A stretch of DNA of 64,000 nucleotides from positions 1 to 64,000 of the forward strand of contig CAIOZA010000095.1 in NCBI GenBank assembly GCA_903862655.1, in the 5' to 3' direction. A program made the position numbers and the translations under genes. The notes beneath the pieces were generated by a model. It searched no databases. It was given only the letters and a program-made list of their open reading frames with translations, and had not been told where the DNA came from. This stretch comes from an uncultured Ignavibacteria bacterium. GTDB lineage: Bacteria > Bacteroidota > Ignavibacteria > Kapaibacteriales > UBA2268. Shown here piece after piece: positions 63,601-64,000 of this stretch. Numbering within the stretch: position 1 is the first letter of the stretch; each line of letters opens with the position of its first letter.

Positions 63601-63864
63601 GTCAAACTTGAATTCGCCTTTGTCATTTGTCACAGCACCTACTCTTTGAGCAGGTACAGATACGGTAGCTCCAACTAATGGTTTGTTGGATTCTTTGTCT
63701 TTAACCACACCTTTTACAGTTGCTTTTGCTCCCTGAGCAAAAGAATCAACATTCATAGCCAATGAAAAGAACAAAATAAGCATTGGCAATTGCACGAAGA
63801 ATCTCCTTGAGAGTCTTCTAAGAAGGTGTAATTGTTTTTGGGAGGGCGCGTACATAATTCCCAT
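60628..63864 (-). CDS. susC: SusC/RagA-family TonB-linked outer-membrane channel
   Basis: This 1,078-residue outer-membrane transporter works with the SusD partner. The frame opens at a TTG at 63870, but ATG 63864 has AAGGGA at 6 bases and is chosen. The signal peptide (about 24-45) leads to a carboxypeptidase-like beta domain (GVVKDKESNKPLVGATVSVP), then a plug with SGRVAGVQVSKSSGTPGS and SIEILKGASAAALYG, and a long barrel. No STN (FecR-linked) domain precedes the beta domain, so FecR-type regulation is not expected. The C-terminal aromatic end is RLGISLTY. Its ligand is unknown. Confidence 0.93.
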   Translation of the reverse strand: MGIMYAPSQKQLHLLRRLSRRFFVQLPMLILFFSLAMNVDSFAQGAKATVKGVVKDKESNKPLVGATVSVPAQRVGAVTNDKGEFKFDVPAGNVVVEVSFVGYQPLSKSAYLKAGQTYNYSLDITQRGVTTNEVVVTGLSGEVDRNRLGNTITQISSAEVNNVVSPSAIDALSGRVAGVQVSKSSGTPGSGTYITMRGRRTISGSSEPLYVVDGVLIDNSSLYDPSGTKQFSNRAMDINPSDIESIEILKGASAAALYGTQAGNGVVLITTKRGHLSSLDKPATITFSSNLDVGTKYGSYPLQTTFGQTKPYTAGKPGSSTSYGAALPAGTKTYVQDDVPFRTHIGTENTLSISGGIPQFDYYISGKYNKINGYVIGSDYTSTNLRVNLGASILPGLTLQSNSNFISIDNSLPQDGSNTSGILLGALRSPPEFDNASYLEPDGSQRRFASYDNPLWTQNNNTYNSKIGRFITSTEAKYKPLDWFTLTGRIGYDRYEYANQERLQVGSAASPSRGGYIEYSRITNQATNLDLTATLSQKFMDDQLYANLVVGVQDVFTDRTSIGGSSEPTLSFYDQIGAGSSKDASSSLYQTQLVGYFTQLTLTYLDRFSLTAAIRRDGSSTFGESQKYHYYPKLGLSYTMSEEEFWKPMKTTMNNFRLRGAFGIAGSPSLPGAYATNFLYGTSGFFDPWDRASHASRKGFIGLRQGGGTTDEYIVAGTKDILPEKTTEIEAGIDIGFFENALQLELTYFDQTVSDMIIGVDVPSSTGYERQMKNAAEMWNKGIEVTLKANVLNSENISWNSSLNYTKYSNEVTKLQVKPDGFPATGDEFYSLNGGFTGITNVAMVGQPLGIFRGYGWLRDANGNIRYSTWDAENKEVVGDDYGMNLVGAPMQAPDMLNIGNSNPSFSFGWRNDITLFSDLTIGFLIECVFGFDVWNGTNGALYNFGTSGDTKDRLDPWFNFEGKAVMDYSDPNAPVQATRQNYYQYYANGFYINEPHVQKGNFVKIRELSIEYRFSGLKQTLGFGLAIQASVRNLYTITDYTGFDPEVNTFSLAEGRGYDYFTLPQLRTFRLGISLTY

Positions 63865-64000
63865 AAGCAATCCCTTATTAATTATGAATAAAGTTAATTA
63901 AGGTAGAACAAGAAAGATATATTTATAAATAATATAAAGCAATTTCAAACTTCCAAATAATTGTGGATAATCTAAAAAACCCTAAAATATAGAAACAAAC

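Overview
The window comes from an AT-rich genome of the Bacteroidota/Chlorobiota (FCB) group. The evidence is a SusC/SusD pair, a TonB receptor followed by a DUF4249 lipoprotein, several secreted proteins ending in type IX secretion (T9SS) sorting domains, TamB, M13 peptidase, GH57, and frequent short overlaps between genes. HydE and HydG imply an [FeFe]-hydrogenase coded elsewhere, and NuoA/NuoB imply complex I. An Ignavibacteria- or Kapabacteria-like lineage is my best guess, by inference only. I saw no rRNA, tRNA, CRISPR array, integrase, transposase or phage gene.

Layout. 0-5.2 kb: an exonuclease/UvrC-like fusion, then a TonB receptor and its DUF4249 partner. 5.3-10.2 kb: aldehyde dehydrogenase, then a Rossmann protein, a small envelope protein and a GH57 glycosidase. 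10.2-17.4 kb (minus strand): MoxR ATPase, DUF58 protein, a 1,117-residue T9SS cargo protein, a BatD-like protein and BatA. 17.5-21.9 kb: coupled membrane glycosyltransferase, serine hydrolase and TPR membrane protein. 22-25.8 kb: hydG, an MFS transporter and hydE. 26-32.8 kb (plus strand): OmpA-like protein, M13 peptidase and malic enzyme-phosphotransacetylase. 32.8-42 kb (minus strand): two secreted proteins, LeuD/LeuC-family dehydratase, a lone receiver protein, CaiB-type CoA-transferase, HMG-CoA lyase, a POT-like transporter and an NADP-type isocitrate/isopropylmalate-family dehydrogenase. 42.6-45.9 kb: two Ycf48-like T9SS cargo paralogues, then a repeat-rich gap holding a sorting-domain remnant. 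45.9-52.3 kb: histidine kinase and TamB, divergent. 52.4-59 kb: outer-membrane protein, CysS, OsmC, two small unknowns, AnmK and NuoAB. 59.2-63.9 kb: SusD and SusC.

Most genes are ordinary housekeeping or envelope genes. The most unusual signal is at the DNA level. Short palindromic elements like those in the intergenic gaps also sit in frame inside the sorting-domain coding region of the T9SS protein at 42596-43912. Sorting-domain DNA is nearly identical between neighbouring cargo genes, and an orphan third copy lies at about 45785-45895. Other repeats surround osmC and fill the gaps at 34.4-34.9 and 45.3-45.8 kb. Other points to check are hydG-MFS-hydE, the large T9SS protein inside a MoxR/Bat operon, and the uncertain pathway at 35-42 kb.
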